A stretch of 8,337 nt of DNA from an uncultured Sphingorhabdus sp. (GCA_937873665.1 CALMYW010000401.1:1-8337), one strand, 5' to 3'. Shown: positions 1-6,905, counted from the first letter of the stretch. The notes: generated by a model from the sequence alone, not told the origin. Numbers and translations: made by a program.

Positions 1-11
1 GGAAAAAAATC

Positions 12-656
12 ATGGGCGGCTTCGGTAGCGGGCGCGGGCAAGGCGGCAAGGACACGACCAGCGACATGCATCCGCTGGATATTCGCAAGCTGCAACGCGA
101 TGGCCTGCTGATACCGGGCCGGGCCTTCGGCTGGCATTGGACGGTCAACGGCAACGAGGTGGCATCCATTCAGATGCGGACGGAAGTCGACCGCGTGATC
201 CTCTGTTACCAAAACCGAAGCCGAAGCAATGGCGGCGAGTGGCAGCCGATGAATTATCCGGTCTATCTGACGTGGACCGCGTGCAGCTTGGGCGGACGGC
301 GGCCCTGGTTCGTCTGCCCGGCGAGAGGATGCGGGCGGCGCGTGGCAATACTCTTCGGCAGCTCGATCTTCGCCTGTCGGCATTGTCACAAGCTGGCGTA
401 TGAGTGCCAGCGGGAAACGGATGATGATCGAGCGATGCGGCGGGCTGACACCATCCGGCGGCGGCTTGGATGGAAAGCCGGGATAGCGAACCCGGAAGGC
501 GGCAAGCCCAAGAGAATGCACTGGCGCACCTTTGAACGGCTGAAAGCCGAGCATGATGCTTTCGCCAATGCGTCATGGGCGGGCATGGCCGAACGGCTTG
601 GGCTGATGAATCGGCGGCTGGCGGGTATCGAGAAGAAGCTGAACGGCGACGGCTGA
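12..656 (+). CDS. MGGFGSGR-type zinc-ribbon-like hypothetical protein
   Basis: A complete frame of 214 codons starting with ATG close to the window edge; its promoter lies outside. The start is supported by the Gly/Arg-rich N-terminus (MGGFGSGRGQGGK), a hallmark of a hypothetical family I recall from proteobacterial and mobile-element genomes. Cysteines at about residues 102, 107, 122 and 125 form a CX4C...CX2C pattern typical of a zinc ribbon, with a further Cys at 132. The C-terminal third (about 134-214) is Arg/Lys/Glu-rich and probably helical, including RRADTIRRRLGWKAG and a tail ending in IEKKLNGDG. No signal peptide or membrane segment is visible, so it is probably cytoplasmic. A metal-binding, possibly nucleic-acid-binding, role is inferred from the Cys pattern and basic residues; no biochemical function is known to me. 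It converges with the minus-strand gene at 883-1383. Confidence 0.8.
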   Translation: MGGFGSGRGQGGKDTTSDMHPLDIRKLQRDGLLIPGRAFGWHWTVNGNEVASIQMRTEVDRVILCYQNRSRSNGGEWQPMNYPVYLTWTACSLGGRRPWFVCPARGCGRRVAILFGSSIFACRHCHKLAYECQRETDDDRAMRRADTIRRRLGWKAGIANPEGGKPKRMHWRTFERLKAEHDAFANASWAGMAERLGLMNRRLAGIEKKLNGDG

Positions 657-856
657 ATCTGTTTCGCAAAATGGCAGGGGCGCACGTCGCATCGCACTCG
701 ATACCGCTTGGACGACTTGAAGCCTTTGATGACTCCGAGCCATGAATGTGCTTTCGAAAGTTACCCGGCTGTCACCCGTTTTTCCTCTCGGTATTCTGCT
801 CCGCGGTTTTAGCAGCATTCACCAGTCGCCCTGCAAGTTGTCCTTAACTCGGCGAC

Positions 857-874
857 GAGGGAGTTACCTCCCTC
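857..874. other. Hairpin between convergent genes
   Basis: A perfect 7-bp inverted repeat, GAGGGAG-TTAC-CTCCCTC, lies 8 bases beyond the stop of the minus-strand gene at 883 and about 200 bases beyond the plus-strand gene ending at 656. It could end or protect the 3' end of the minus transcript, but neither strand has a real T-run after the stem, so a classical intrinsic terminator is not supported. I see no gene in the rest of 657-882. Confidence 0.45.
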
Positions 875-882
875 TTCAATGC

Positions 883-1383
883 CTACAGCGCAATCTCTGG
901 TGCAAACCTTGACTGCGGATCCTGCTCTGGCCGCAGGTACCGAACCACGACATCGTCGATGAGTTCGGCCTGCAATTGCCTGGCCAGTTTTCGGCCTTCC
1001 TGGTGATATTGACCCCACCAAAACTTCTGCGGCATCTTCGGGTTGTAGTACTTCTCGAAGAACCGTTGCCAGTCGGCCAACCGGTTATCCAACTTGTGAA
1101 GCATCTTCCGGTCTGGGAAAAGAGCCTTGAGCATTACCGGCTCGCCTTGTTCCCAGAGGCACGAGCCACCCCGTCCTGCCTGAACTACCAATTCCCTGGC
1201 GGGTGTTTCAACTTGATCCTCGTCCCAGACAAAGGCCATGGGATTGTCCTTACTGCCGACAAAACTGCCGCGGCTGACCTGCTTGCCTGAACGCACCCGC
1301 ACAACCAGCTTGGGGGTTTCTTGCTCCTGAACGAAGCCTTGACCTAAACCCACGCGCAGGCGGGGACTGACTTTCATGTCCAT
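883..1383 (-). CDS. Hypothetical protein, about 166 residues
   Basis: I do not recognise the family. The start is taken at the ATG ending at 1383 (MDMKVSPRLRV) because CAGGAGAT lies upstream with GGAG six bases from the ATG. A GTG at 1473 would add 30 residues but has no Shine-Dalgarno site at a useful distance. The protein is soluble-looking, with no signal peptide or membrane segment. It has an N-terminal part likely rich in beta-strand (repeated V/G/R, such as LVVRVRSGKQVSRGSF) and an aromatic segment with WQRFFEKYY and KFWWGQYHQEGRK. A helix follows, ending in LIDDVVVRYLRPEQDP. The WWGQY...G..LA...  pattern gives the impression of element-encoded accessory proteins, but this is only an impression. 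It is on the same strand as the PcfJ-like gene about 480 bases upstream, with a terminator-like hairpin between them, so it is probably a separate unit. Confidence 0.65.
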   Translation of the reverse strand: MDMKVSPRLRVGLGQGFVQEQETPKLVVRVRSGKQVSRGSFVGSKDNPMAFVWDEDQVETPARELVVQAGRGGSCLWEQGEPVMLKALFPDRKMLHKLDNRLADWQRFFEKYYNPKMPQKFWWGQYHQEGRKLARQLQAELIDDVVVRYLRPEQDPQSRFAPEIAL

Positions 1384-1484
1384 TGCGATCTCCTGTAACG
1401 GTTTAAGAGCGTGTTGCGGCCGGCCAGAAATCAGGACGTATTTGTCCCTAGGCCAGATGTCCGCGTTGTTCACGCTTTGAGCCG

Positions 1485-1513
1485 TCAGTCAGATCGCACT
1501 GCAAAACCTCCTT
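1485..1513 (-). promoter_or_regulatory. Strong Shine-Dalgarno site with four-codon frame
   Basis: On the minus strand AAGGAGG (1513 down to 1507) is followed after 7 bases by GTG at 1499-1497, then CGA TCT GAC and TGA. This is near-ideal ribosome-site geometry serving only four codons. The frame of the downstream 166-residue gene is closed by an in-frame TGA just upstream of its GTG at 1473, so this site cannot directly start that gene. It could serve a leader minigene or translational coupling, or be the relic of a lost gene. Confidence 0.45.
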
Positions 1514-1522
1514 CCAGAATGC

Positions 1523-1559
1523 AAAAACCCGTCCGGCTTGCGACAGCATGGAACGGGTT
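1523..1559 (-). terminator. Candidate intrinsic terminator or attenuator
   Basis: Read on the minus strand, AACCCGT ... ACGGGTT forms a 7-bp stem that can be extended by GG/CC past one bulged base. The 3' side runs into five T residues (GGGTTTTTGC). It lies about 300 bases after the PcfJ-like stop and about 140 bases before the start at 1383, so it could end the first transcript or act as an attenuator in the leader of the second. The loop is longer than usual (about 16-20 bases), which lowers confidence. Confidence 0.45.
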
Positions 1560-1859
1560 CCCCACGCTTTAGCTGTTTTGGAGTTTCCCCCACGCCCGCA
1601 AGCTGTAACTCAAATCGGCGCAATGATGGAATCCTACACCCGGCAATACCAATGTCAAGAACCCGTGTTCCATGACAACCTGAATCCCGTTTTCTTATTG
1701 AATTCGCGGGGAGGTAAGGCAAGTTACCGAGACGACAACCTTCTTCGATACTCAGGCCCCAGAGGAAACTGGGGAGCAACGTCAATTGCGCCTTCGAGAA
1801 GATCGTAGAAGGGGCTTGGATTTCGCTGATCGAGTGAATTTTCCGTCACGATGCCTTCC

Positions 1860-3473
1860 CTAGCTCCACTCTACATCCTGCAATTTGACGAACAGGTCAT
1901 ACGCGACCTGCTGGACCGCCCCCTTCGGCGGCGTATTGGCGAATCCCTTAATGTCAGCGATGGTCGGGATGCCATCAGAGTCGAATCGAAACCCGATACA
2001 GCCCTTTCGCTTGCCAGTTCTCCTGTCGCGAACGGAATAGACCTCGAAATCGCCTCTGGCACAGTCATCCAGGTAGGTTTGCAGGCAATTTCGCATCGCG
2101 ACAGATTCACGGATCAATTCTTCCGACGAGTTGATGGGTACAACGGCAAGTTGTCCCAACTGATACTCCTCAACGCGAGTCAACCATTGCAATGGTTCGA
2201 CGTCCTCGATCAGGAGTTGCGCTGCCTCTTCTTCCTGCCAGCGGCGAACAAACCATTGCCACCCGGCCTTGGCCTGATTGTCATCCAGGAGATATGGAAC
2301 CCCCTCTGACCACCAGCAGACCCCAAGGAACTCCTCGGCAAAACCCGCGACCAAGGAGCCTCGACGCCGCCGATCAGCTTCCTGCAACCCTGCCCGCAAT
2401 ACGACGGGATCAACCTTGCATTGGAAGTGCTCTGCAATTCTAGCGTCGTGATCGCGGTGATTGTTGTATCCGTGCAGGAATGCTTTCACCACCGATGGGG
2501 GCGGTGGCGGTGGCAGGTCAGCGAACTGAAGCGCTTCGAGGTATCGAATCGCCACCTCAAGAGGGGGTTGCCCCTTCGATATCTCCCATGGCACCCTGAA
2601 AATCCGCGCCCCATGCCGAGCCACGTAGCGCCATGATGCCTCGGAGAGACCGGACTCCCTGAATTTGTTTTTCAGGGTCATGATCGGGTCTTTGGTGGGA
2701 ACCGTCTTCCCTGCCGGGATTTGTTCAATGAATGCCCGCAGAAGTGGCAGCAAATGTGGATTCTCCCTGGCTACCTGCCGGAAGGCTTTTTCGTTTTTCC
2801 AGACATCATTCACCGTCCTGGAATCAATCAGTGGCCCGATGGGACGAGGACGCGAAGCCAATGCGATGCTGTAGATATCCTTGGGCAGTTTGAATAGCCT
2901 GGGCAAGGTGATGCGTCGCAACTCCTGGAACTCAGGATTGCGCAGCAATAGCCGATAAGCGGTATCGGCAAGCCACCAACCAATGTCCGCGATCATCGAC
3001 GCGTCAAAGAATATGTCACCCTGGACGCTACTCGCGAGATTGAGGTTTTTCAGGATGGGCAGGAGCCAGACGCTAGATGTCAGAGGCCGTCCAACCTCGA
3101 ACAACACATCAGTATGTGTTTGCTGTCCATCGACCAGGGTCCCGGCAGCCATGTGGCGATCCTGGTAGTTGATCGAGTAGTACAGCCCACCGAACACATG
3201 GACCTGGCGGTAATCCTTTCTTTTTGTGTACGTATGGGCGGGACGATCCAGCCGTTCATCCAGCCATTCGCAAAGGACGACGAGTCGGCGCAATGCTTCC
3301 TGTCGTTGCCAATCCGGCAAATAGGTCGGGGGTTCAGCCGTCCTTGCCGCAAAACTGAGCGTGGATACGGGCTCCGGTTCGAACTCCTTCGGTGTCTGCT
3401 TGCTCCGCAGTTGGAAATGACGCCGCCACGGCGTTCGTCCCTTCGACATATCGATCAGGTCATCTCGGCTCAT
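1860..3473 (-). CDS. PcfJ-like domain protein
   Basis: A 537-residue protein with ATG at 3473. A partial Shine-Dalgarno (GGTGAT) stands just upstream, and the next upstream ATG is out of frame. The C-terminal ~90 residues carry the signature of PcfJ-like proteins: a region around 449-480 with SVAMRNCLQTYLDD (Asn462-Cys463), then YSVRD, a GCIGFRF strand, and I.DIKGFANTPP near 508-520. PcfJ is named from conjugative plasmid pCF10 and relatives are common on mobile elements; the molecular function is not established. A run of about six prolines near residues 319-325 separates the large N-terminal region, which has many Trp/Arg and no motif I recognise, from the C-terminal half. No signal peptide or membrane span is visible. 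It diverges from the MerR-type/VIT-VWA pair across a spacer with three 17-bp palindromes; the nearest lies 22 bases before this start, so common regulation is likely. I am confident of the domain call, not of its role. Confidence 0.8.
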   Translation of the reverse strand: MSRDDLIDMSKGRTPWRRHFQLRSKQTPKEFEPEPVSTLSFAARTAEPPTYLPDWQRQEALRRLVVLCEWLDERLDRPAHTYTKRKDYRQVHVFGGLYYSINYQDRHMAAGTLVDGQQTHTDVLFEVGRPLTSSVWLLPILKNLNLASSVQGDIFFDASMIADIGWWLADTAYRLLLRNPEFQELRRITLPRLFKLPKDIYSIALASRPRPIGPLIDSRTVNDVWKNEKAFRQVARENPHLLPLLRAFIEQIPAGKTVPTKDPIMTLKNKFRESGLSEASWRYVARHGARIFRVPWEISKGQPPLEVAIRYLEALQFADLPPPPPPSVVKAFLHGYNNHRDHDARIAEHFQCKVDPVVLRAGLQEADRRRRGSLVAGFAEEFLGVCWWSEGVPYLLDDNQAKAGWQWFVRRWQEEEAAQLLIEDVEPLQWLTRVEEYQLGQLAVVPINSSEELIRESVAMRNCLQTYLDDCARGDFEVYSVRDRRTGKRKGCIGFRFDSDGIPTIADIKGFANTPPKGAVQQVAYDLFVKLQDVEWS

Positions 3474-3495
3474 GCCATCACCGTACTGCTGCGAA

Positions 3496-3512
3496 AGCTC
3501 ACCAAGTGAGCT
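3496..3512. promoter_or_regulatory. Palindromic operator copy 1 (AGCTCAC-N3-GTGAGCT)
   Basis: A perfect 7-bp inverted repeat around the central triplet CAA, 22 bases upstream of the PcfJ-like start codon. It is the first of three near-identical copies in this spacer, and its position near the expected transcription start of the PcfJ-like gene would suit a repressor or a 5'-UTR site. Confidence 0.75.
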
Positions 3513-3530
3513 AGTGGAAGATATTCTGAA

Positions 3531-3547
3531 AGCTCACCCTGTGAGCT
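3531..3547. promoter_or_regulatory. Palindromic operator copy 2 (AGCTCAC-N3-GTGAGCT)
   Basis: A perfect 7-bp inverted repeat around CCT, extendable to 8-bp arms over 3530-3548. It begins 35 bases after copy 1 and is separated from it by 18 bases that include an AT-rich GAATAT-like stretch on the minus strand, which may be part of the PcfJ-like promoter. Confidence 0.75.
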
Positions 3548-3592
3548 TCTCGATCCGTCTCTTCACTACTCTTGCCGAACTGCATGACATTT

Positions 3593-3609
3593 AGCTCACC
3601 CAGTGAGCC
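3593..3609. promoter_or_regulatory. Palindromic operator copy 3 (AGCTCAC-N3-GTGAGCC)
   Basis: Same motif around CCA, with one mismatch in the outermost base of the right arm. It starts 62 bases after copy 2 and lies about 110 bases before the regulator start codon. It is upstream of an AT-rich stretch (about 3641-3694) that probably contains the promoter of the regulator/VIT-VWA pair; TTGAAG at 3644 and TATTTT at 3669 with a 19-base gap is one weak candidate. Confidence 0.7.
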
Positions 3610-3719
3610 TCGCCTCAAGCACAGTCAGGCTGAATTCGAGTATTTGAAGAAACTCTATTTAACGCTTGTATTTTACATCATTAGTGTTAAATTTAGCACC
3701 AGTTGCACGAGCCACTGAT

Positions 3720-4148
3720 ATGAACACCGAACCTACCCTCTCATTTGATGAACTCTGCTCAGCCGTCGACCTATCTCCGCGGAAGGTTCGCTACTACATC
3801 CAACTTGGCGTCGTTGACAGACCTGATGGCATCAATCGGTGGGCGAAATACACAACACGCCACGTCGAACAGCTACTCGGCATCAAGAAGTGGCAAGCCG
3901 CCGGCCTATCGCTGGAACGAATTCGAGAACTCCTGCATGACGAGCCAGACGACTTACCACCAAAGCGGCAACCCGCTGGAAGCATCGAGGTTTGGAGCCG
4001 GTTAACTGTTGCCCGGGGGATAGAACTCAACGTCGAGGCCGGCGCATCAGGACTCAGTCCAGAAGAGCTGAGAACGTTTTTCCGAAAAGTTATGGCTGCT
4101 TGCCAAGAAACCAAGAACACCAAGAGCGAAGGAAATGGCGATGAATGA
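3720..4148 (+). CDS. MerR-family-like transcriptional regulator
   Basis: A 142-residue protein from ATG at 3720 (MNTEPTLSFDELC). An upstream in-frame TTG at 3666 lies in the AT-rich promoter-like stretch with no ribosome site, so it is not preferred; the chosen ATG also lacks a clear Shine-Dalgarno site. Residues about 8-75 form a MerR-type winged helix-turn-helix: FDELCSAVDLSPRKVRYYIQLGVVD with the typical RYYI...G, then a wing with TTRHVEQLLGIKKWQAAGLSLERIRELL. The C-terminal half has no conserved Cys cluster, so metal sensing of the MerR/SoxR kind is not supported. It overlaps the VIT-VWA gene by 8 bases, indicating co-transcription and probably translational coupling. It most likely controls its own operon and the divergent PcfJ-like gene; binding to the spacer palindromes is inferred, and they are shorter than classical MerR dyads. 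Confidence 0.85.
   Translation: MNTEPTLSFDELCSAVDLSPRKVRYYIQLGVVDRPDGINRWAKYTTRHVEQLLGIKKWQAAGLSLERIRELLHDEPDDLPPKRQPAGSIEVWSRLTVARGIELNVEAGASGLSPEELRTFFRKVMAACQETKNTKSEGNGDE
4128..4133 (+). promoter_or_regulatory. Ribosome binding site deciding the VIT-VWA start
   Basis: GAAGGA inside the end of the regulator gene lies 7 bases before ATG 4141 but only 1 base before ATG 4135. This favours the 4141 start. Confidence 0.6.
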
Positions 4149-6363
4149 ATATGGATTGAAGGACATCGAATCCGGAAGGCAACTGGCCCTGCGCGGGGTC
4201 GAGGTCTCGGCCCGAATCACAGGTCTGCTGGCTGAAACCAGCCTGGCCCAGAAATACAAGAACGACACCGAAGCCAACTTTGAATTGGCCTACACTTTCC
4301 CGTTGCCAGTGGAAGCTACCCTGCTCTCGTTTTCCGTCCGCATCGGTGACCGAAGCTATCAAGGGGAAGTCATCCCTCGCGCGGAAGCTGAGGTCGAATA
4401 CGAAAAAGCGATCACTGAAGGGAACTCCGCGTTTCGTCTGCAAGAGGTTCAAGCGGGCCTTTATAGCGCCACACTGGGTAACGTCATGGCCGGCGAGGCC
4501 GTTGAGATCTCCATCGTGTACGCTGAATCCCTTGCATGGAACGGTAATAGCCTGCGTTACCGGCTCCCCACCACGATTGCTCCCCGCTACGGTGACCCGA
4601 CGGGAATGCAGCCTTGGCAACGTCCAGAAACGAGCATGATGGCAGAGTACCCGCTCGACCTGGTGGTGACGATTGTGGGTGACCTTGCGCGGAGTGCCAT
4701 CAACTGCCCCAGCCATAAGGTCAGTCTCATTATCGAAGATGGCTTGCTGAAGCTGACCTTGGCCAAGGGCGCCACGATGGACCGTGATTTCATCCTGGAG
4801 ATCGAGAACGAGGCTGTCCAATCACTTGGCGTCAGTGCCTTTGCCCGTGACACCCACATTGCAATGCTGACCTTGCTGCCCCCGCCGGTCGAGCAATATG
4901 AGCAGAATCGTGATGTCGTGCTGATTCTGGACTGCTCTGGCTCCATGCAGGGCGACAGCATCAAGCTCGCCAAGGAAGGCATCCTGCTGGCGCTGGGCAG
5001 CATGCAACCCAACGGACGATTCGGCCTGGTCGCTTTCGGCAGCAATGCCATCACCTTTGATAAGGAACTACAACCGGCCAATCGAAAGAACCTCGACATG
5101 GCGCGGCGCTGGGTCAGTTTCCTGGAAGGCATGGGAGGCACCAATCTGTATGGTGCAATGGACCTTGCACTGAAACTGGTCGACAACCATCCCGCTGATT
5201 TCTTGCTTCTGACCGACGGTGAGGTTTGGATGGATGAAGATACGCGGAACGCGACGCTGAAGAAGGGAATTCGCATCTTCACCGTCGGCATTGGTTCAGC
5301 AGTGGCTCAAGACGTTGTCCAGCAGTTGGCTGATGACACGGGCGGCGCTTGTGAGCTGGTTTCTCCGAACGAGGACATGTCAGCGCGCATCTACCGGCAT
5401 TTCAATCGGATGCGTCAGCCGGAAATGGAAACGCTTGAGATTCGGTGGCCCCAACAGCCGCTGTGGATAGCGAAACCAGAGCGCGCTTGCTTTGCTGGGG
5501 ATGCTTACACCGTATTCGCAGCGTTTGAAGAGGCCACTCTCGGGTGTGTAGCAGTTGCGTTTAACTTTGTTGGCCAGCCTCCTGTCACGAATGCTGTCTC
5601 ACTTGCGATGGAAGCGGTTGCGGCGGATGCCATCGTTCGCCTTGGTGTGAAGCAACACTTGCCCAGAATCCCCGAAGTTCATCAAAAGGACTGGGCCGTC
5701 AAATACCAGCTGATGACCAACCAAACCGACTATCTAATCAAGGTGGAGCGAGCCGAGGGCGAGAAGGCCGATGACTTCCCGGAACTTCAGGTTCAGCCGC
5801 AAATGCTGCCCGCTGGATGGGGTGGAACCAGCACGGTTGATGTCTGTGAATCGTCGGCCAGCGTCGACTACGGTATTCGTTTCTCTCGCGCAGACCGAAG
5901 TGTTGCATACAACTGCATCGCCGATATGCCAGCGGTTGTGCGCCGTCCCGTCCCCCGCTCCCCTGCTGTTCCCGATAACGGCTACAAGGCATTTATTGAG
6001 CGAGTGACTACCGAGGCCAAGAAGACGATATTCGGTGGTCTGCCCACAACGCTGAGCGAGTTGTTCACCCTTGCGCTACCGGAATCCTTGGAATCGCTGC
6101 TCAAGGATCTGGCAACCGCCAATTACAGCGATGACGACATCGTCCGGGCGTTCTATCGAGCGTTCATCGAGCATGACGGCAGCGTTGATGTCAGCGAGAA
6201 ACACTTGAAGAAGATGCAGGCTATCGTCGGCTCGAAGCCTCTGGTTGAAGAACTGGTGTCGCGGATTCTGAAGGCGCTCAACACGCTTTTTAATGAGCGC
6301 TGCCAAGGTTTACCTGCTGACCGATACAACATACCGGCATTCCTGAGAAGACAAGCAGATTGA
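4141..6363 (+). CDS. VIT and VWA domain protein
   Basis: 740 residues from ATG 4141; an alternative ATG at 4135 adds two residues but stands too close to the Shine-Dalgarno site. Numbering here is from 4135. Residues about 5-150 are a VIT (vault/inter-alpha-trypsin) domain: LRGVEVSARITGLLAETSL, YTFPLP, and a VEYEKAI...S segment ending in LPTTIAPRYG. A von Willebrand factor A domain follows at about 258-435 with an apparently complete MIDAS metal site: D266-C-S268-G-S270 (DCSGSM), Thr336 in GGTNLYG and Asp361 in LLTDGE. A beta-rich segment (about 440-560) and a helical C-terminal part (about 620-740) complete it. No signal peptide or transmembrane segment is visible, so it is likely cytoplasmic, unlike eukaryotic relatives that are secreted. 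VWA-MIDAS domains usually mediate divalent-metal-dependent protein contacts, so a scaffold or adaptor role is inferred. It is coupled to the MerR-like gene; whether the PcfJ-like protein is a partner is unknown. Confidence 0.92.
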   Translation: MNEYGLKDIESGRQLALRGVEVSARITGLLAETSLAQKYKNDTEANFELAYTFPLPVEATLLSFSVRIGDRSYQGEVIPRAEAEVEYEKAITEGNSAFRLQEVQAGLYSATLGNVMAGEAVEISIVYAESLAWNGNSLRYRLPTTIAPRYGDPTGMQPWQRPETSMMAEYPLDLVVTIVGDLARSAINCPSHKVSLIIEDGLLKLTLAKGATMDRDFILEIENEAVQSLGVSAFARDTHIAMLTLLPPPVEQYEQNRDVVLILDCSGSMQGDSIKLAKEGILLALGSMQPNGRFGLVAFGSNAITFDKELQPANRKNLDMARRWVSFLEGMGGTNLYGAMDLALKLVDNHPADFLLLTDGEVWMDEDTRNATLKKGIRIFTVGIGSAVAQDVVQQLADDTGGACELVSPNEDMSARIYRHFNRMRQPEMETLEIRWPQQPLWIAKPERACFAGDAYTVFAAFEEATLGCVAVAFNFVGQPPVTNAVSLAMEAVAADAIVRLGVKQHLPRIPEVHQKDWAVKYQLMTNQTDYLIKVERAEGEKADDFPELQVQPQMLPAGWGGTSTVDVCESSASVDYGIRFSRADRSVAYNCIADMPAVVRRPVPRSPAVPDNGYKAFIERVTTEAKKTIFGGLPTTLSELFTLALPESLESLLKDLATANYSDDDIVRAFYRAFIEHDGSVDVSEKHLKKMQAIVGSKPLVEELVSRILKALNTLFNERCQGLPADRYNIPAFLRRQAD

Positions 6364-6380
6364 CGCCAGCGATCAGCATT

Positions 6381-6420
6381 TGCCGGCATTGAATTCCTGA
6401 TATCTCGTCAGAAGCCGGCA
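6381..6420. other. Long hairpin after the VIT-VWA gene
   Basis: TGCCGGC and GCCGGCA enclose an inner repeat TTCcTGA/TCAGAA, so the 40 bases can form an interrupted hairpin 17 bases after the VIT-VWA stop. There is no T-run on either side. It could be a Rho-assisted end, a 3'-stabilising structure, or a bidirectional barrier between the convergent genes. Confidence 0.4.
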
Positions 6421-6540
6421 CGTTGCTTGACCCGTAGCGGAACCAATCTTCATCAAAGGCGGTTGCCCAAAATCGGCGAGACGTTACTCCCCGGACGGGG
6501 AATATTTCGCCGTCTTCGATGGCAACGTGTTGATCCGTCG

Positions 6541-6552
6541 CTAATGCATTAG
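6541..6552. repeat. Perfect 12-bp palindrome CTAATGCATTAG
   Basis: A fully self-complementary 12-mer overlapping the stop codon of the minus-strand regulator. No second copy is seen in the window. It could be a protein site or chance. Confidence 0.4.
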
Positions 6553-6845
6553 TAGGCCGGTTCGATTGCGCCAGATGCCTGGGTAGCTTCTGGCAAGGCG
6601 ACTGCAATGAGATCTTCGATGCCACACTGAAGAACCGCAATGAGTCCGCCCAACACGGCTGTCGAGACATGCGTTGACTGGCCATCGACGATGCGGATCA
6701 GTTGGGGTACGGAAATATCGACGCCAATCGCTTTCAGCATGCGCTGCAGCGCGGCGACAGAGCGTATGCCCCGTTCGGCCATGACGACACGAATGCGAAA
6801 TGCCAGCGTGACTGGGCTGCCCTTGGCAGGTATAGAGCGGGACAT
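6549..6845 (-). CDS. Small Cro/C1-type (XRE) HTH regulator
   Basis: 98 residues from ATG at 6845 (MSRSIPAKGSPVTL). The frame stays open upstream to 6986, but those 47 codons cover the promoter region, and GAGG (6858-6855) lies nine bases before the chosen ATG. Residues about 13-75 match a Cro/C1-type fold: LAFRIRVVMAERGIRSVAALQRML, then a recognition-helix-like VDISVPQLIRIVDGQ, then helices with VLGGLIAVLQCGIEDLI. Proteins of this size are typical element-borne or phage-like regulators. A promoter with an inverted repeat between -35 and -10 stands upstream, suggesting autoregulation. It diverges from the tRNA with anticodon CAT and converges with the VIT-VWA gene. No partner toxin or antitoxin gene is visible beside it. 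Confidence 0.8.
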   Translation of the reverse strand: MSRSIPAKGSPVTLAFRIRVVMAERGIRSVAALQRMLKAIGVDISVPQLIRIVDGQSTHVSTAVLGGLIAVLQCGIEDLIAVALPEATQASGAIEPAY

Positions 6846-6905
6846 GGTGTCGATCCTCACAAAACGACAGGGTCCAAAATGGATCAGCAGGATTGCTGTT
6901 TGGTA

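Larger units (their letters stand above)
1384..1859. other. Spacer/leader without a convincing protein gene
   Basis: The interval between the two minus-strand genes holds a terminator-like hairpin (1523-1559, minus), a strong Shine-Dalgarno site before a four-codon frame (1485-1513, minus) and a 6-bp hairpin CCCCAG-AGGAAA-CTGGGG at 1757-1774. Reading frames here are short. A 33-codon frame on the minus strand (1448-1549) starts with ATG and runs across the hairpin and the Shine-Dalgarno site; its translation looks protein-like but it has no good ribosome site of its own. I call no gene with confidence. Confidence 0.5.

Noticed and set aside
145..669. Minus-strand frame of 174 codons opposite the zinc-ribbon gene
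   Set aside because: Arg/Ser/Pro-rich low-complexity translation typical of antisense frames in G+C-rich DNA; the plus frame has a clear motif pattern.
1489..1785. Minus-strand frame of 98 codons in the spacer
   Set aside because: Non-ATG start without a ribosome site and overlap with the terminator-like hairpin; a relic cannot be excluded but no gene can be supported.
3496..3609. CRISPR-like array
   Set aside because: Only three 17-bp palindromes with unequal gaps of 18 and 45 bases in a promoter spacer; operator sites explain them better.
3666..3719. TTG start adding 18 residues to the MerR-type regulator
   Set aside because: No ribosome site, and the added residues fall in an AT-rich promoter-like stretch; the ATG at 3720 places the DNA-binding domain at the usual N-terminal position.
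4090..5291. Long minus-strand frames (243 and 234 codons) opposite the VIT-VWA gene
   Set aside because: They lie antisense to a strongly recognised domain protein, lack ribosome sites and have no recognisable domains; they are shadows.
6290..6685. Minus-strand frame of 131 codons overlapping the XRE gene and the VIT-VWA end
   Set aside because: Its start lies within the well-supported XRE gene in another frame; only the part after the XRE stop looks protein-like and it has no start codon, so at most a remnant.
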